Assembly: GCA_025506515.1 (NCBI GenBank) | Contig: JACCIX010000703.1 | Coordinates: 54,022-118,021 of the forward strand | Direction: 5' to 3' | DNA length: 64,000 nucleotides | Source of the DNA: Flaveria trinervia | Lineage: Eukaryota > Streptophyta > Magnoliopsida > Asterales > Asteraceae | Part shown: positions 22,009-32,226 of the stretch, in pieces | Numbering within the stretch: the stretch's first letter is position 1 | Layout: each line of letters opens with the position of its first letter | The notes under the pieces: model-generated | What the model was told of the DNA's origin: nothing | Seen by the model: the letters and a program-made list of their open reading frames with translations, nothing else | Database searches by the model: none | Made by a program: the position numbers and the translations under genes

Positions 22009-23531
22009 ATGGAACCCAAGAAGGTAGAAGATGCCTTGAAAGATAGTAGCTGGCTTGAATCGATGCAAGAGGAGCTGCTTCAATTCAAGAGACAGAAGGT
22101 ATGGAACCTATGTCCGCTACCATCTGGTCAAGTACCCATAGGCACCAAATGGGTTTTCAAAAACAAAAGAGATGATAGAGTCTTGATCATCAAGAATAAA
22201 GCAAGACTTGTAGTTCAAGGATACACTCAAGAGAAAGGAATCGATTATACTGATGTCTTTGCACCAATTGCAAGACTTGAGGCAGTTAGGATCTTCCTTG
22301 CTTATGCTGCATCCAAGGACTTCACTGTCTATCAACTTGATGTCAAGTGTGTATTTCTATATGGGGATATAGATTGGGAAGTCTATGTATGCCAACCTCC
22401 AGGATTTGAAGACCCACAACACCCCAACCATGTGTGCAAGTTGGATAAAGCTCTGTATGGGCTGCACCAAGCACCTAGGCTGTGGTATGAGACTTTGTCT
22501 CAGCTTCTTCTGAAGAATGGCTACACTAGAGGTACCATTGATAAGACTCTCTTCATCAGAAAGTCTAGAAAGGACATCTTGCTCGTTCAAGTCTATGTTG
22601 ATGACATCATATTTGGTTCCTCAAATGACCAAATATGCAAGGACTTTGAGAGCATTATGAAGAAAAAGTTTGAGATGAGTTCCATGGGAAAAATGGACTT
22701 TTTCCTTGGAATTCAGGTAAAGCAGATCAAGGAAGGGTTTTTCATTAATCAATCTAAGTATGTCTCTGACATCTTAGAGAGATTTGAAATGAAAGATTGC
22801 AAGCCTGCCAAGACACCCATACCCAGAAACCATGATCTTTGTCCTGACCTTGAGGCGGAGGATACTGATCAACATTAGTATAGGGCAATTATTGGTTCTA
22901 TGATGTATCTCATAGCTAGTAGACCTGATATCATGTTTGCAACTTATATCTGTGTAAGATATCAGGCTGCTCCAAAGGTGTCTCACCTAGCTGCTGTTAA
23001 GAGAATCCTCAGATACCTCAAAGGAGCACCTAAACTAGGTCTCTGGTATCCCAGAAACAAAGATTTCAATCTCTATGGATACTCTGACAGTGACAATGGA
23101 GGCTGCAATATTGACAAGAAATCAACATCAGGAGGTTGTCAATTTCTTGGTGGAAGGATCATCTCATGGCAATGCAAGAAACAATCTCTACATCAACTGC
23201 TGAAGCTGAATACATTGCTGCTACTAGCTGCTGTGCTCAACTGCTATGGATTCAAAATCGGATGTTAGACTATGGATTCAACTTTATGAGTATTCCCATC
23301 CATATTGACAACAACAGTGATATATTAATTACTGAAAATCCGTTGAAGCACTCCAAGACAAAGCATATTGACATCAAGTATGATTTCATTAGAGATATTC
23401 ATGAGAAAAAACTAATTATGTTAATCAAAGTTGATTCAAATGAACAATATGCTGATCTATTCACCAAAGCTTTTGATGAACAAAGATTTAAGTATCTCTT
23501 AACAGCTATTGGGATGATAAACATTGATTAA
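22009..23531 (+). pseudogene. Copia B reverse transcriptase and RNase H
   Basis: RT runs from MEPKKVEDALKDSSWLE in one open frame to 22878. It includes IGTKWVFKNKRDD, the core YQLDVKCVFLYGDID, LYGLHQAPRLWYE and the catalytic YVDD at 22594-22605. TAG at 22876-22878 replaces a probable Gln codon. RNase H follows, with YSDSDNGGCNIDKKSTSGGC, a frameshift at about 23150, TSTAEAEYIAATSC and the terminal KHSKTKHIDIKYDFIRD, ending at TAA 23529-23531. This is the longest well-preserved RT in the window. A spacer with promoter-like features follows. Confidence 0.9.
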
Positions 23532-24172
23532 TTTAATCTCTTTTGAAAACCTTTTTAATATGTAAGTCTTGTGTCAATACAACTTAAGCCCTGTTACAAG
23601 AAATTCTCTCTGAAATTTTCTAAGTGTAAATTCCTTCCGAAGAGAAATTAACCTTCGAAAGACATTCTCATATCTTTCGAAGCAAGATTTCTCAAAGGAT
23701 AACTTTCTTCTCGGAAGAATTTTTGGCCTCGAAAGAAGCGATTGATTGCATATCAGATCTACTTCAGAGACTTACAGATTCTTCATTCGGAAGCAACTCT
23801 AACCTTCGGAAGCAAAGTCTTGGCTTCGGAAGTAGGAATTGCCTTCGGAAGATAAGTTACCTTCGGAAATGTTTTCCACTTGGAAGAGAGATTCTACTGT
23901 GTAACATAAATCCTTGGGCCCCACACTATAAAAAGCAAAGATTTTGTTAATGATGTCGGATTATTTAATTGATTTCAACCTTACCGCCATTGTCAATTCA
24001 TCCACTGAACCATCACATCACCTTATCCTAACCCCCATTACCGCCATTCCACAATCTTTTAAATAATCTCGACTACTCAATTTCATTTTCTTACTTACAA
24101 ATTTTACTGCCATAGAAAATTTTCTTCTCCAACTTTACCCTAGCTCAAAATCATCCTCATTCACCTTTCCAA
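23532..24172 (+). promoter_or_regulatory. Putative internal promoter upstream of ORF3 in Copia B (dyad array plus TATA)
   Basis: The spacer between pol and ORF3 is non-coding. At 23634-23873 it holds about ten CTTCCGAAG, CTTCGGAAG or CTTTCGAAG-like words, the same motif that fills U3 of the LTR. TATAAAAA follows at 23927-23934, and the ORF3 ATG lies at 24173, about 240 bases further on. The order array-TATA-start mirrors the LTR promoter. Promoter function is inferred from this layout and from the parallel arrangement in elements D and E. Confidence 0.6.
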
Positions 24173-24196
24173 ATGGCACTCAACCCTCAGCACAAC
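24173..24196 (+). pseudogene. ORF3 of Copia B, first eight codons (interrupted by element D)
   Basis: ATG GCA CTC AAC CCT CAG CAC AAC opens the accessory ORF after a typical AAATGGC context. Element D is inserted right after this point, with the TSD ACAAC inside the coding sequence. Skipping D and one TSD copy, the frame continues without a shift at 34919 (QVALLDSSRDADFSK). This identifies both the start codon and the insertion point. Confidence 0.85.
24192..24196. other. Left TSD (ACAAC) of Copia D
   Basis: ACAAC precedes the 5' LTR of D and is repeated at 34914-34918 after its 3' LTR. Confidence 0.95.
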
Positions 24197-24912
24197 TGTT
24201 GATACATATATGTACCTAGATCCTGATCTGAAGGTAATATGTCTTACACTTATGTAACTATTGGGTACTTAATGAAATACAAATTGTTTGGTTTAATATT
24301 TCATTAATGAGTTGTTTAACGCATATTGACTTAATTATATAGGTTTGTGATTGTTTGAAGTGTTATACATAATGTTAGAATATTGAATACACTCAAACTT
24401 GGTGAAGTGAAGTTCTCATGCGTTCGACTGGACGATGCGCCCCAACAGTGATCATGCGTCCGAATGGCCATGCGACTGAGTGTCCATGTGCCTAAATAGT
24501 CCATACACCTGAACAACTTCATGCGTCTGACTCAGTCGCACGACTGAACACTCAGTAGTGCGAATGGATCAACCGCATGGCTCAATCACACGAATGAACC
24601 ATGCTAATGGTTCAGTCGCCCGAATGAGCAATCCTAACCTATAAATACACCTAATTCGTGGAAAAACGTAAGCATTGAATCCACTTCGACTCCAAACGTA
24701 CCCTAGCCGTCCAGAAGCCTCCAAGTTCGTACTCCAAGTTCATAGAACACTATAGATTGATTCTCAATCGATTCTTGACGTTAGTTTCAATACATTATTG
24801 TTTCTACGTGCGTTCTCACTGATTGGATCGCCAATCAAATAGGATTCCGCACTATTTGGTTTGGTTTAACACGTTAATCAGTTGGTGTTTGGTCAAATAC
24901 CAGATCCTAACA
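24197..24912 (+). repeat. 5' LTR of Copia D
   Basis: Starts TGTTGATACATATATG and ends AGATCCTAACA, 716 bp. The 24416-24626 stretch carries dyads of the form CANTCG-NN-CGANTG (for example CAGTCGCACGACTG at 24533-24546 and CAGTCGCCCGAATG at 24613-24626). TATAAATA lies at 24640-24647. Confidence 0.95.
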
Positions 24913-24914
24913 AG

Positions 24915-24926
24915 TGGTATCAGAGC
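24915..24926 (+). other. Primer binding site of Copia D
   Basis: TGGTATCAGAGC, the initiator tRNA-Met type PBS, two bases after the LTR. Confidence 0.95.
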
Positions 24927-25137
24927 GACAGGCTCTTGATTACGTGTTGATTCAATTATTTTGATACAAAATTGTGTTTTTGCATCAAAAACGCAATCTT
25001 TTTGTGTCTAACGAAGTCTTGGACGGTTCCTAATCGAAAAGTGTAATTTTTCCAGCATACGGCTATTAGGGTTTGATAAAATTCGAGTTTTTACGGCCAA
25101 AACAAGTTTAACCTACGAATTATCAAACTTCAACAAG

Positions 25138-25372
25138 TTCAGTCGCACGATTGGCTCAATCGCACGACTGAGTTCATTCACATTCTCCAACCGCACGATT
25201 GGACTCATTTGTATCTTCATTCGTACGACTGAGAACTTCATTCGGTCTATTCAACTTGCATTAGTTCATTCGGACGACTAACTCATCCGCATATGTTTAG
25301 TCGCACGATTGAACCATCCGCATTTGTTCAATCACCCGAATAAGCCCGATCGCATACCTTCTTTCGCATACA
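25138..25372 (+). promoter_or_regulatory. Dyad motif array in the 5' leader of Copia D
   Basis: Half-sites and full dyads of the D motif (AGTCGCACGATTGG, CAATCGCACGACTGAG, TTCGTACGACTGAG, AGTCGCACGATTGAA) fill the leader between the PBS and gag. The same motif is found in the LTR. Its role is unknown. Confidence 0.65.
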
Positions 25373-25405
25373 TCAGCAGTTTGTTAAACCGTAAAGTTAA
25401 GTGAA

Positions 25406-26640
25406 ATGGAGGATCAGTTTTCGGCATACACAGCTAGTAGAGATACTCGTATTCAGAATCTACTATTGTTGGAGAACGAAGTGGGAATACACAATAAACC
25501 CCCGAAGCTTATCACACGACTACCCATAATGGAAGCAACGGTTCGGAATCTACTTAAATGGAGTAGATACAAACTTGTGGGAGGCAATAGAGTCGGGGTA
25601 CAACATGCTAGTAGGAGCTGACGGAGTCAAACTTACTCTAAGTGGCATGTCGGATGCACAGAAGGTAAAACACAATGCTGAGAAGAAAGTCTACGCTTTG
25701 CTCACTCAGTCTATTCCGAAGGATATCTTCCATCAGTATTCGGAGTACGCTCAAGCAAAGAAGCTATGGGATGCGTTGGAGAAGAGGTATGACGGAAATG
25801 CCTCCCTCAAGGCCATTAAGGGGCCAAAGCTTTGAAGAAGGAGTTCGACAACTTCTCTTCAATGGGAAAGGAAGGCCTTGATGATATGATCGATAGATTC
25901 TACCACTTGATGAGTGAGATGCACACTCATGGAGTGGTTACTTCGATGGAAGATAAGGTATCCAACTTTGCTGATGGACTACCAGAAAAATAGGGTTCGT
26001 TTGTTTCAAATCTTAGACAGAATGGAATGCTCTCGAAGTTAGACATAAATGACTTCATTCTGAAACTGAGAGAAGAAGAGCTTAGGATGAAGTATCGAGC
26101 CCAAAAGGCAAACTATGATCAGAATCTTGCACTCTACAATGTTACTCCTTCAGTCAAGACATCTGGAGCACCATTGCAAACTGCCTTCATCTCTAGTGTA
26201 GGAGTTCCAGCACAACCCTCAACTTCAGGATCAGAAATGTCAGGGTCCTCTAGCACCCAATATATAGTACCTGAAGCAAATGCCGCAAAGCTAAAAACCG
26301 ACAACCTCGGGATTGTAACTGTAGAGGTGGCCAGAGAACATATGGACATCTTAGCTGTGGTGGTTCACTCCTACGATGGATTAATTTCTGGAAAGATAGG
26401 TAACTGCCACCTGGCAGATGAAGATTATAAGCAGGTGGATGAAATGGAGTTGGAATGTATGGACATAATGTGAGCTCTGGCAAGTGCTGTCCGACGAGCT
26501 AAAAAATTTGTCAAAAAGACCGGACAGAACCTGGTTGCAACAAAAGACACAACCTTTGGGTTTGATAAGTCAAAGGTTACATGCTTCAACTGCGGTGAGA
26601 AGGGACACTTCAAGAGGGAGTGTATAAAACCAAAGAAGAC
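25406..26640 (+). pseudogene. Copia D gag with CCHC knuckle
   Basis: A likely start is the ATG at 25406. The capsid region is spread over three frames: LWEAIESGYNMLVG and KVYALLTQSIPKDIFHQYSEY (25575-25835), LKKEFDNFSSMGKEGLDDMI with a stop at about 25993, and MLSKLDINDFILKLREEELR (26027-26473). The zinc knuckle CFNCGEKGHFKREC lies at 26582-26623. These blocks fit the UBN2-type gag of Copia elements. At least three frame disruptions make it non-functional. Confidence 0.87.
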
Positions 26641-28274
26641 AGGAAATGGAAATCCCTTCTCGTCATTTAACCGTCAAGACAAGCCACTGCTAGTAATGCT
26701 GACTTATCAAGTAAGGATCCAAAAGCCTTAACTGCTAACGAAGATGAAGGACAGGACTGGAGCTTTCGGTTCGTCTCACCAGGATAGTCAATATAGCTAG
26801 TGTGGAGGATATTGATGACGAGGTGAGAGTCAAATATAGCTAGTGTGGAGGATATTGATGACGATTCTGCAAGTGAAGGTGAGATAGCAGTAGAGATCGC
26901 AATGTCAAATTCTGAAGATACTGCAAATGTGGTCAACTACCTACCTGAAGAAGAAAAATCTGCAAATGCATCATCATCTGAATCATCCGAACCAGAGAAA
27001 AGCGAGCCAGTACTCATGGCTGATTCTTCTTCTACATCTCAGGTAAGTACTTCTGACCACCTGTTTAATAATCATGCTTGCTTAGAATGTAATAAATTTA
27101 GAGAAAGTATAGATTCAAAATTGCTAGGTTATTAGATCATAATGATAGCCTAGTAAAGGACCTAGAACTGTGCACAGAAGCTAATAGAGTATTGAAACAA
27201 AACGAGCACAGTTACAAGAAAAAGATAGACCTATTAAATAAATAGCTTAGGGAAACTGAGGTAGTTCCTTTAATCAAGAAAATGACATTAGGTACTATCT
27301 GAACTCTCTTGAGGACACTAAGAAGCAAAAAGCAGTTTTAGAAGTAGAAGTTAATTCATTAAAACAAAAACTGCATAGTTGGACAAGCTCATCACATATT
27401 GTCCAACACTTAGTAAGAGAGAGAAATAATAGGGAGGGATTGGGATACAAAGTGGTTCCACCACCACCTGAGACCTTGATGAACACCAAATGTAAACCAA
27501 TTAACAATAACCCCATCAAGGATCACGTGGTGTCCACTCCTCTGGTGAGTGATCCAGATTCATTAAGTAAATCAATTGGATCAGACACTAAACAGAAGGA
27601 GTCCACTTCAAAGGCAATAGGAAAAATGCCTTGTGTTAATCTGGAACAAGAATTTGAAAAGATTAGTTTTAAGTCAGGGTCAAACAAAGTCAAACAAGAA
27701 CCTAAAAAGAATATAAAACCTAATCAATCACATGCATCATGTCACAGTCCAGGTAAACAAGAGAGCAAAGATGTAAAACCAGGTAAAGCAATTAAGTTTG
27801 TAAAACCAACTCATACATCAAACAAAGAAGTGTCCCAATCCAAACATAATAAGGTCAACTGTGTGACATCTGCATCTCCACCAAAAAATAGAAACCATCA
27901 AGTTAAAGCAGATCCTGCTATAATTGTGGAGAGTATAGTCACATAGCATCTCACTGTCCTTATTATCAGACACCGAGGAAGAAAGTTGAACTTTCTACAT
28001 GTACATCAAGATCTTTTAAAAGGAACTCAGTGACGCCTTCTAAAAGGGAGTGTGAACCCAAAGTTCAATCCATCAGCCAGTCGTCTATTTATCACAAACA
28101 GGCCTTACACAAATCTGGTTTATGGAAAGAAAAAACCTCCTCGGTGCCTGAAAATAAGAACAAATAGAATTCTAATCAATCCTTAACCTCAAAGGGTCAG
28201 TGGGTTGAGTTTGTGATATGTGATGCCTCAGGGAAATCCAAGTCGGTTAAGGCTTGGGTTCCTGACATGAACTA
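26641..28274 (+). pseudogene. Copia D gag-protease linker with second CCHC motif
   Basis: A long, hydrophilic linker in several frames. A direct duplication of about 40 bp (around 26788-26822 and 26829-26865) lies near its start. 26845-27135 encodes an acidic, Ser-rich stretch, and 27440-27946 a Lys/Ser-rich stretch. At 27916-27957, in a different frame, lies a second zinc knuckle CYNCGEYSHIASHC. A matching second knuckle occurs in elements E and F. Its function in the linker is unknown; RNA binding is the usual role of CCHC motifs. Confidence 0.7.
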
Positions 28275-28865
28275 ATGTTTTCATTGACTGTGCAGGGTGT
28301 TCGCTACAGTTTTGAAACTAACCCGTGGATAGTTGATAGCGGAGCATCCAAGCACATGACAGGGAATAGAGCTCTCTTATCAAATTTCAGACAAATTAAA
28401 GGAGGGCATGTTTCATTTGCTGGAAACAAAGGCGGGTACATCACCGCCCAAGGAAAAGTGGGAAATGAGAAAGTTAAGTTTGATAAGGTAAATTATGTCC
28501 AACAATTACAAAATAACTTACTTTCTATTTCTCAAATCTGTGATAAAGGATTCAAGGTAGTATTTGACAACAAGAAGTGTTACGTTCTAAAGAAGGACTA
28601 CGTGATTCTGGAGGATCAGATCCTAATGTCAGCTTCTAGATATAACGATCTTTATGTTTTGGATCTCTCAAAGGCATCCACAACGGATAGTGAAGTCAAA
28701 TGTTTCTTGTACAAAGCTACTGAGAAGGAATCCATCTCCTGGCATAGGAGAATGGGACACATAAATCCGAGGAAAATGAATCACTTGATCCAGAATGATC
28801 TTGTGAGAGGAGTAAATGTCATGGAAGTTGATAAGGGACCTTATCATCGAAAAGGTCACGTCTGA
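28275..28865 (+). pseudogene. Copia D protease and truncated GAG-pre-integrase
   Basis: One open frame of 196 codons begins just after the linker. NPWIVDSGASKHMTGN has an intact DSG at 28335-28343. The GAG-pre-integrase block SWHRRMGHINPRKMNHLIQN follows and ends at LVRGVN, where homology to the other Copia elements stops. The remaining codons read into unrelated sequence and stop at 28863-28865. This is the breakpoint of the pol deletion. Confidence 0.87.
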
Positions 28866-28985
28866 GGTGACCATATGTGCTTTCAAGTAAATGGGTCACG
28901 TTTGAGGTGACAAAAAGTTTTAAAATGATCACGTCTGAGGTGATCTAAAGGTTTAAGTCTAAAATGATCATGTGAGATGATCAAA
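28850..28985. repeat. Cluster of four short hairpins (GRTCACGTYTGAGGTGAYC type)
   Basis: Four units, at about 28854, 28892, 28927 and 28967, each consist of a 6 bp inverted repeat around a seven-base centre: GGTCAC...GTGACC, GGTCAC...GTGAC, GATCAC...GTGATC and a shorter GATCATGTGAGATGATC. They are spaced 35-40 bp apart. They lie exactly where pol sequence ends in element D. Confidence 0.75.
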
Positions 28986-29059
28986 TGTTCATAATGTTAA
29001 ATTAACAGGTTCAAAGGGTTTAAAAGTCAAATGGTCATAAAGTAAGGAAAATGTCAAAT

Positions 29060-29352
29060 GTATGACCCATTCGCACGACTGGACCTTGAGTATGGATCAA
29101 TCATGCGAATAGAACATACTCATGCATTAAATAGTCGAATGGACATGAGTATGGACCATTCAACCGAATGACTTATACAAATGAGCCATTCGGCCGATTG
29201 AGAGTGGGCGAATGAACAAGTCGCGCGACTGACCTCCAGTCGGACGACTGAAGGCAAGTAACTGATCCAATCGCACGACTGAAGTCCATTCGCCCGAATG
29301 AAATGAGCAAATGAGTCCAGTCGTACGATTGAATCCAACTTTAGTATAAATA
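29060..29352 (+). promoter_or_regulatory. Putative internal promoter of Copia D (dyad array plus TATA)
   Basis: Seven full dyads of the form CANTCG-NN-CGANTG (one with a changed first base) lie at 29068, 29187, 29218, 29237, 29268, 29287 and 29318, each 14 bases long. TATAAATA follows at 29345-29352. The LTR of D has the same motif followed by TATAAATA. ORF3 begins downstream. This is the clearest example in the window of an LTR-like promoter inside an element. Confidence 0.65.
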
Positions 29353-30048
29353 GAGGGGGAGTCGGTCGTAGAGACTCATCACTCCCAAATTAACCCTAAT
29401 TCGCACGACTGCCGTTACTCTGCCAAATTTTCATTAGATCTTTCTATACCCCTGATTCTTGTGCACTGACGATTTCCACTGACTATAAAGGTACAATGCG
29501 GTTCAATCCAACCATCTCTCATTCAAGCTGACTGCAAAATCAACAAGTTCGGTCCAAACTAAGAACCGAGACTTGTTTGACAAAATAACCCAATTAATTC
29601 AAGCAATCAACTGAAATTAATGTTGTTATGTGCTAAGTATAATGATTACGAGTCCAATGAACCAAAACACGACATCTAATCATAAGGATTGGTCAAAATT
29701 TGAATTTGAATTGACCAACAGTCTGTCATGCGAATGGACAGGTTGATGAACTTCAGTCGCACGACTGAGTAGTGCGAATGGCTAAACCGCACGACTGAAC
29801 CACGCGTATGAGTTCAGTCGCATGACTGATATGCACGAATGAGTGTACATACGTATGAGCTCAGTCGCATGACAAGTCGTACGTATGAGGTAAGTCGCAC
29901 GACTGGAATTCAGTCGCACTACTCATTCACACGACTAGATCTCAGTCGCATAGTCTCATTCGCACGACAGATCAAAAGAAATATTTACAAGTCCAAGTGA
30001 TTCAAGATATTCTTATTCAATGGATACTAATGTGTTCTTTTGTAACAG
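29353..30048 (+). other. Leader before ORF3 in Copia D, possibly an intron, with a second dyad array
   Basis: No coding block is visible. A second cluster of D-type motifs fills 29730-29975. The stretch ends TTCTTTTGTAACAG at 30048, which resembles a 3' splice site, directly before the ORF3 frame opens without an obvious ATG. A possible donor is GTACAATG at 29490. Splicing is only a suggestion. Confidence 0.4.
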
Positions 30049-30739
30049 AAGACGAGTCGGTGGACAATTAGCACCAAGCATAATATCTGTGCTTATCTGG
30101 ATCAGTCATCCAGACATGGAGCTGACTTTGCTAGAATCATCTCATTTCTTAGACGCTCAAGGATCTCTCACGCAATCTTAACTCCATGCACACCGTACAA
30201 GTCTATTCAGCAGGCCTTCTAGGAAGGTGCTGTAGTTGATAGAACATCAGAGCCTCATCGAATCCGTTGTTCGATATTTGGAGAGGCTATTGAGATCTCT
30301 GAGGAAGATCTCAGGATAGTGCTGCAGCTTGGGGACGATGCTGAATGTCCAACACGATTACACCCCCTGACTGTCAGAGGTTGTTTCCTGCGGGCCAAGT
30401 ACGCTGGGGACATCAATGCAGGGGTGCTCAACAAGAGCAACCTGTGTCCTCAGTTCAAGTACCTTGCGCACGTACTGCTTAAGTGCTTAGCATCTCGAAA
30501 AGGAGGTTTTGATGAGCTGTCCGATCAAATCCAGAACGCATATGCTCCATCCGTTGAGCTTCTCCAAAATGATCTTCACCTACTTGGTGGAGAACATTGA
30601 GGGGAAAGGGAAGGAGGGCTTCTGCATGTACCTTCGCTTTATGCAGATGATCATAGACCAGAAGCTCCCTGCCTTGCCGAAGGAGAAGGAAGACGCGGTG
30701 GTACTCGAGGTAATGGACGATACAACTTGGGAAGGATGA
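30049..30739 (+). pseudogene. Copia D ORF3, conserved N-terminal domain
   Basis: The frame contains GADFARIISFLRRSRISHAI, which matches DADFSKIISFLTQSTYYTAL of element B in spacing and key residues. EISEEDLRIVLQLGDDAEC and FKYLAHVLLKCLASRKGGFDE follow. A TAG at about 30220 sits where a Trp is likely. After a frameshift near 30555 the block FSKMIFTYLVENIEGKGKEG and MYLRFMQMIID corresponds to FMYPRFLQHIIN in B. The domain resembles uncharacterised ORFs next to Copia elements in other plants. The function is unknown. Confidence 0.75.
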
Positions 30740-32010
30740 AGATTTACAGGGGGAAGCAGGTAAAGCCCCCTGTGAGGAGATTATTTGGGCATTTCGCCCG
30801 GGAAGACTACGTGGCGCCGGCTAGGCGTAAATGGTGTCACGTTGATAGTGACTCTGAAGAAGAGTAGATACAGCTCCCTGATGATGACTCCGATGATGAT
30901 AGCGGAGATGCTGGAGATGAAGGAACCACTCAACAAAGGGGTCCCACTACTACTATTCCATCTCCAGCATCTGCCCCCACTGGAGATGGAGCGGAGACTG
31001 CTGGGTTCCACCAGGATTTCATGCCTGGTGAAGAAGAAGATGAGTCAGATGAGGAGCCGCTGACTCGGACTGTGGGAAGTAAAGTTGTTCCCACAGAACG
31101 AGGGCTCCGGGCGGTTAGTGAAACTCCAGATGGATCGGGAGAGAATGCTGCTGACCCCACTTATGCTCCCGATCCGCCAAGCCGTGTACTAGGGCGAGCA
31201 TCCTCCTCGACAGGATCGAGGAAAAAGAGGATGGCTCAGCCCCATGGCTTGAAAAAGAAGAAGAAACACAGAATCACTTTTATCACCACCACAGCCACCA
31301 CCACAGCCACCATTCCACCTACCACCACTACCACCCTTCCATCCACCACCACACCATTCACACCTACATCACCACCACCATCATCTATACCACCACCAAT
31401 CTCCACCACTGCCACCACCACCACTAGCCATCCTACAACACCATCCTCTTTCTCTCCATATCCATCAGGATCACCTCTGCCTCCCAGTGGGGTAGAGGAA
31501 CAGCTCTCGGCACTTAACCGTATGGTGCTCAGGTTGTTAGCGGCAGAAGAAGAGAAGACTGCTCAGCTGTGACAGCTTGTAGATCTTACTGTTGCCCAAG
31601 CTCAGCAGATATCTCAGCAGACACAATAGATGGAGATTCAACGTGTAGAGATGTCCCAACTCCAAGAGCAAAATGTTCTATCAGCAAAGAAGATTGAGAA
31701 GTTGGAGACTACTAACAAGACCATCATGCTACACCTAAAAGGATCCAAGGAAGAGCCACTTAAGATCAAGGAGGGGGATGGGGATGATAGTGGTGATGAT
31801 AGTGATGATGAAGATAATGATGGTGATGATGATACTGATGCTACTGGTGATGTTGGAGATGATGTTAGAGATGATGATGATGATGACTCACCTGTTGCGG
31901 GTGCCATATCTGCCAGTGAAAGGAGGACCAAACGAGCACAAGATCAAGGTGTCTCCACATCAGCCCCGCCAGCAGAAGAGCCGATGCTCCAAGACAAGAG
32001 TAATGCTTAG
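30740..32010 (+). pseudogene. Copia D ORF3, low-complexity linker with basic cluster and coiled coil
   Basis: Acidic and Ser/Thr/Pro-rich sequence. 31021-31572 is one open frame with a basic cluster, RKKRMAQPHGLKKKKKHR, that looks like a nuclear localisation signal. A Thr/Pro run encoded by an ACC-type trinucleotide repeat (about 31285-31440) follows. 31600-31740 has heptad-like Leu/Ile spacing (VEMSQLQEQNVLSAKKIEKLE) suggesting a coiled coil. 31770-31910 encodes an almost pure Asp/Gly tract from a GATGAT repeat. The antisense ORFs here are shadows of these repeats. Confidence 0.65.
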
Positions 32011-32226
32011 ATGTCTTATTGTTATTAAAATCACTTGTATTTGGATCATGAGTAAAATTAATGAAATGAATGTTTATATGTAATGTAAATGATTATGTCT
32101 TGACTATTAGCTAATGATTGTTGTGTTGAATGTTTATATCAAGCAGATCCTGATTCCAAAGAGATGAATATGACATTGCTCCCCTCCAACAGGTCAAGAC
32201 TCAACTGATATTGATTCTTGATCTGC
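32011..32226 (+). other. Non-coding gap inside Copia D ORF3, possible intron
   Basis: The linker frame ends with TAG at 32008-32010. About 215 AT-rich bases follow, ending TTGATCTGCAG (32218-32228), which looks like a 3' splice site, and an acidic coding frame opens right after it. It could be an intron or an inserted fragment. Confidence 0.35.

Noticed and set aside
31638..31931. Minus-strand Ser-rich ORF
   Set aside because: Shadow of the GATGAT (Asp-rich) repeat in ORF3 of element D.
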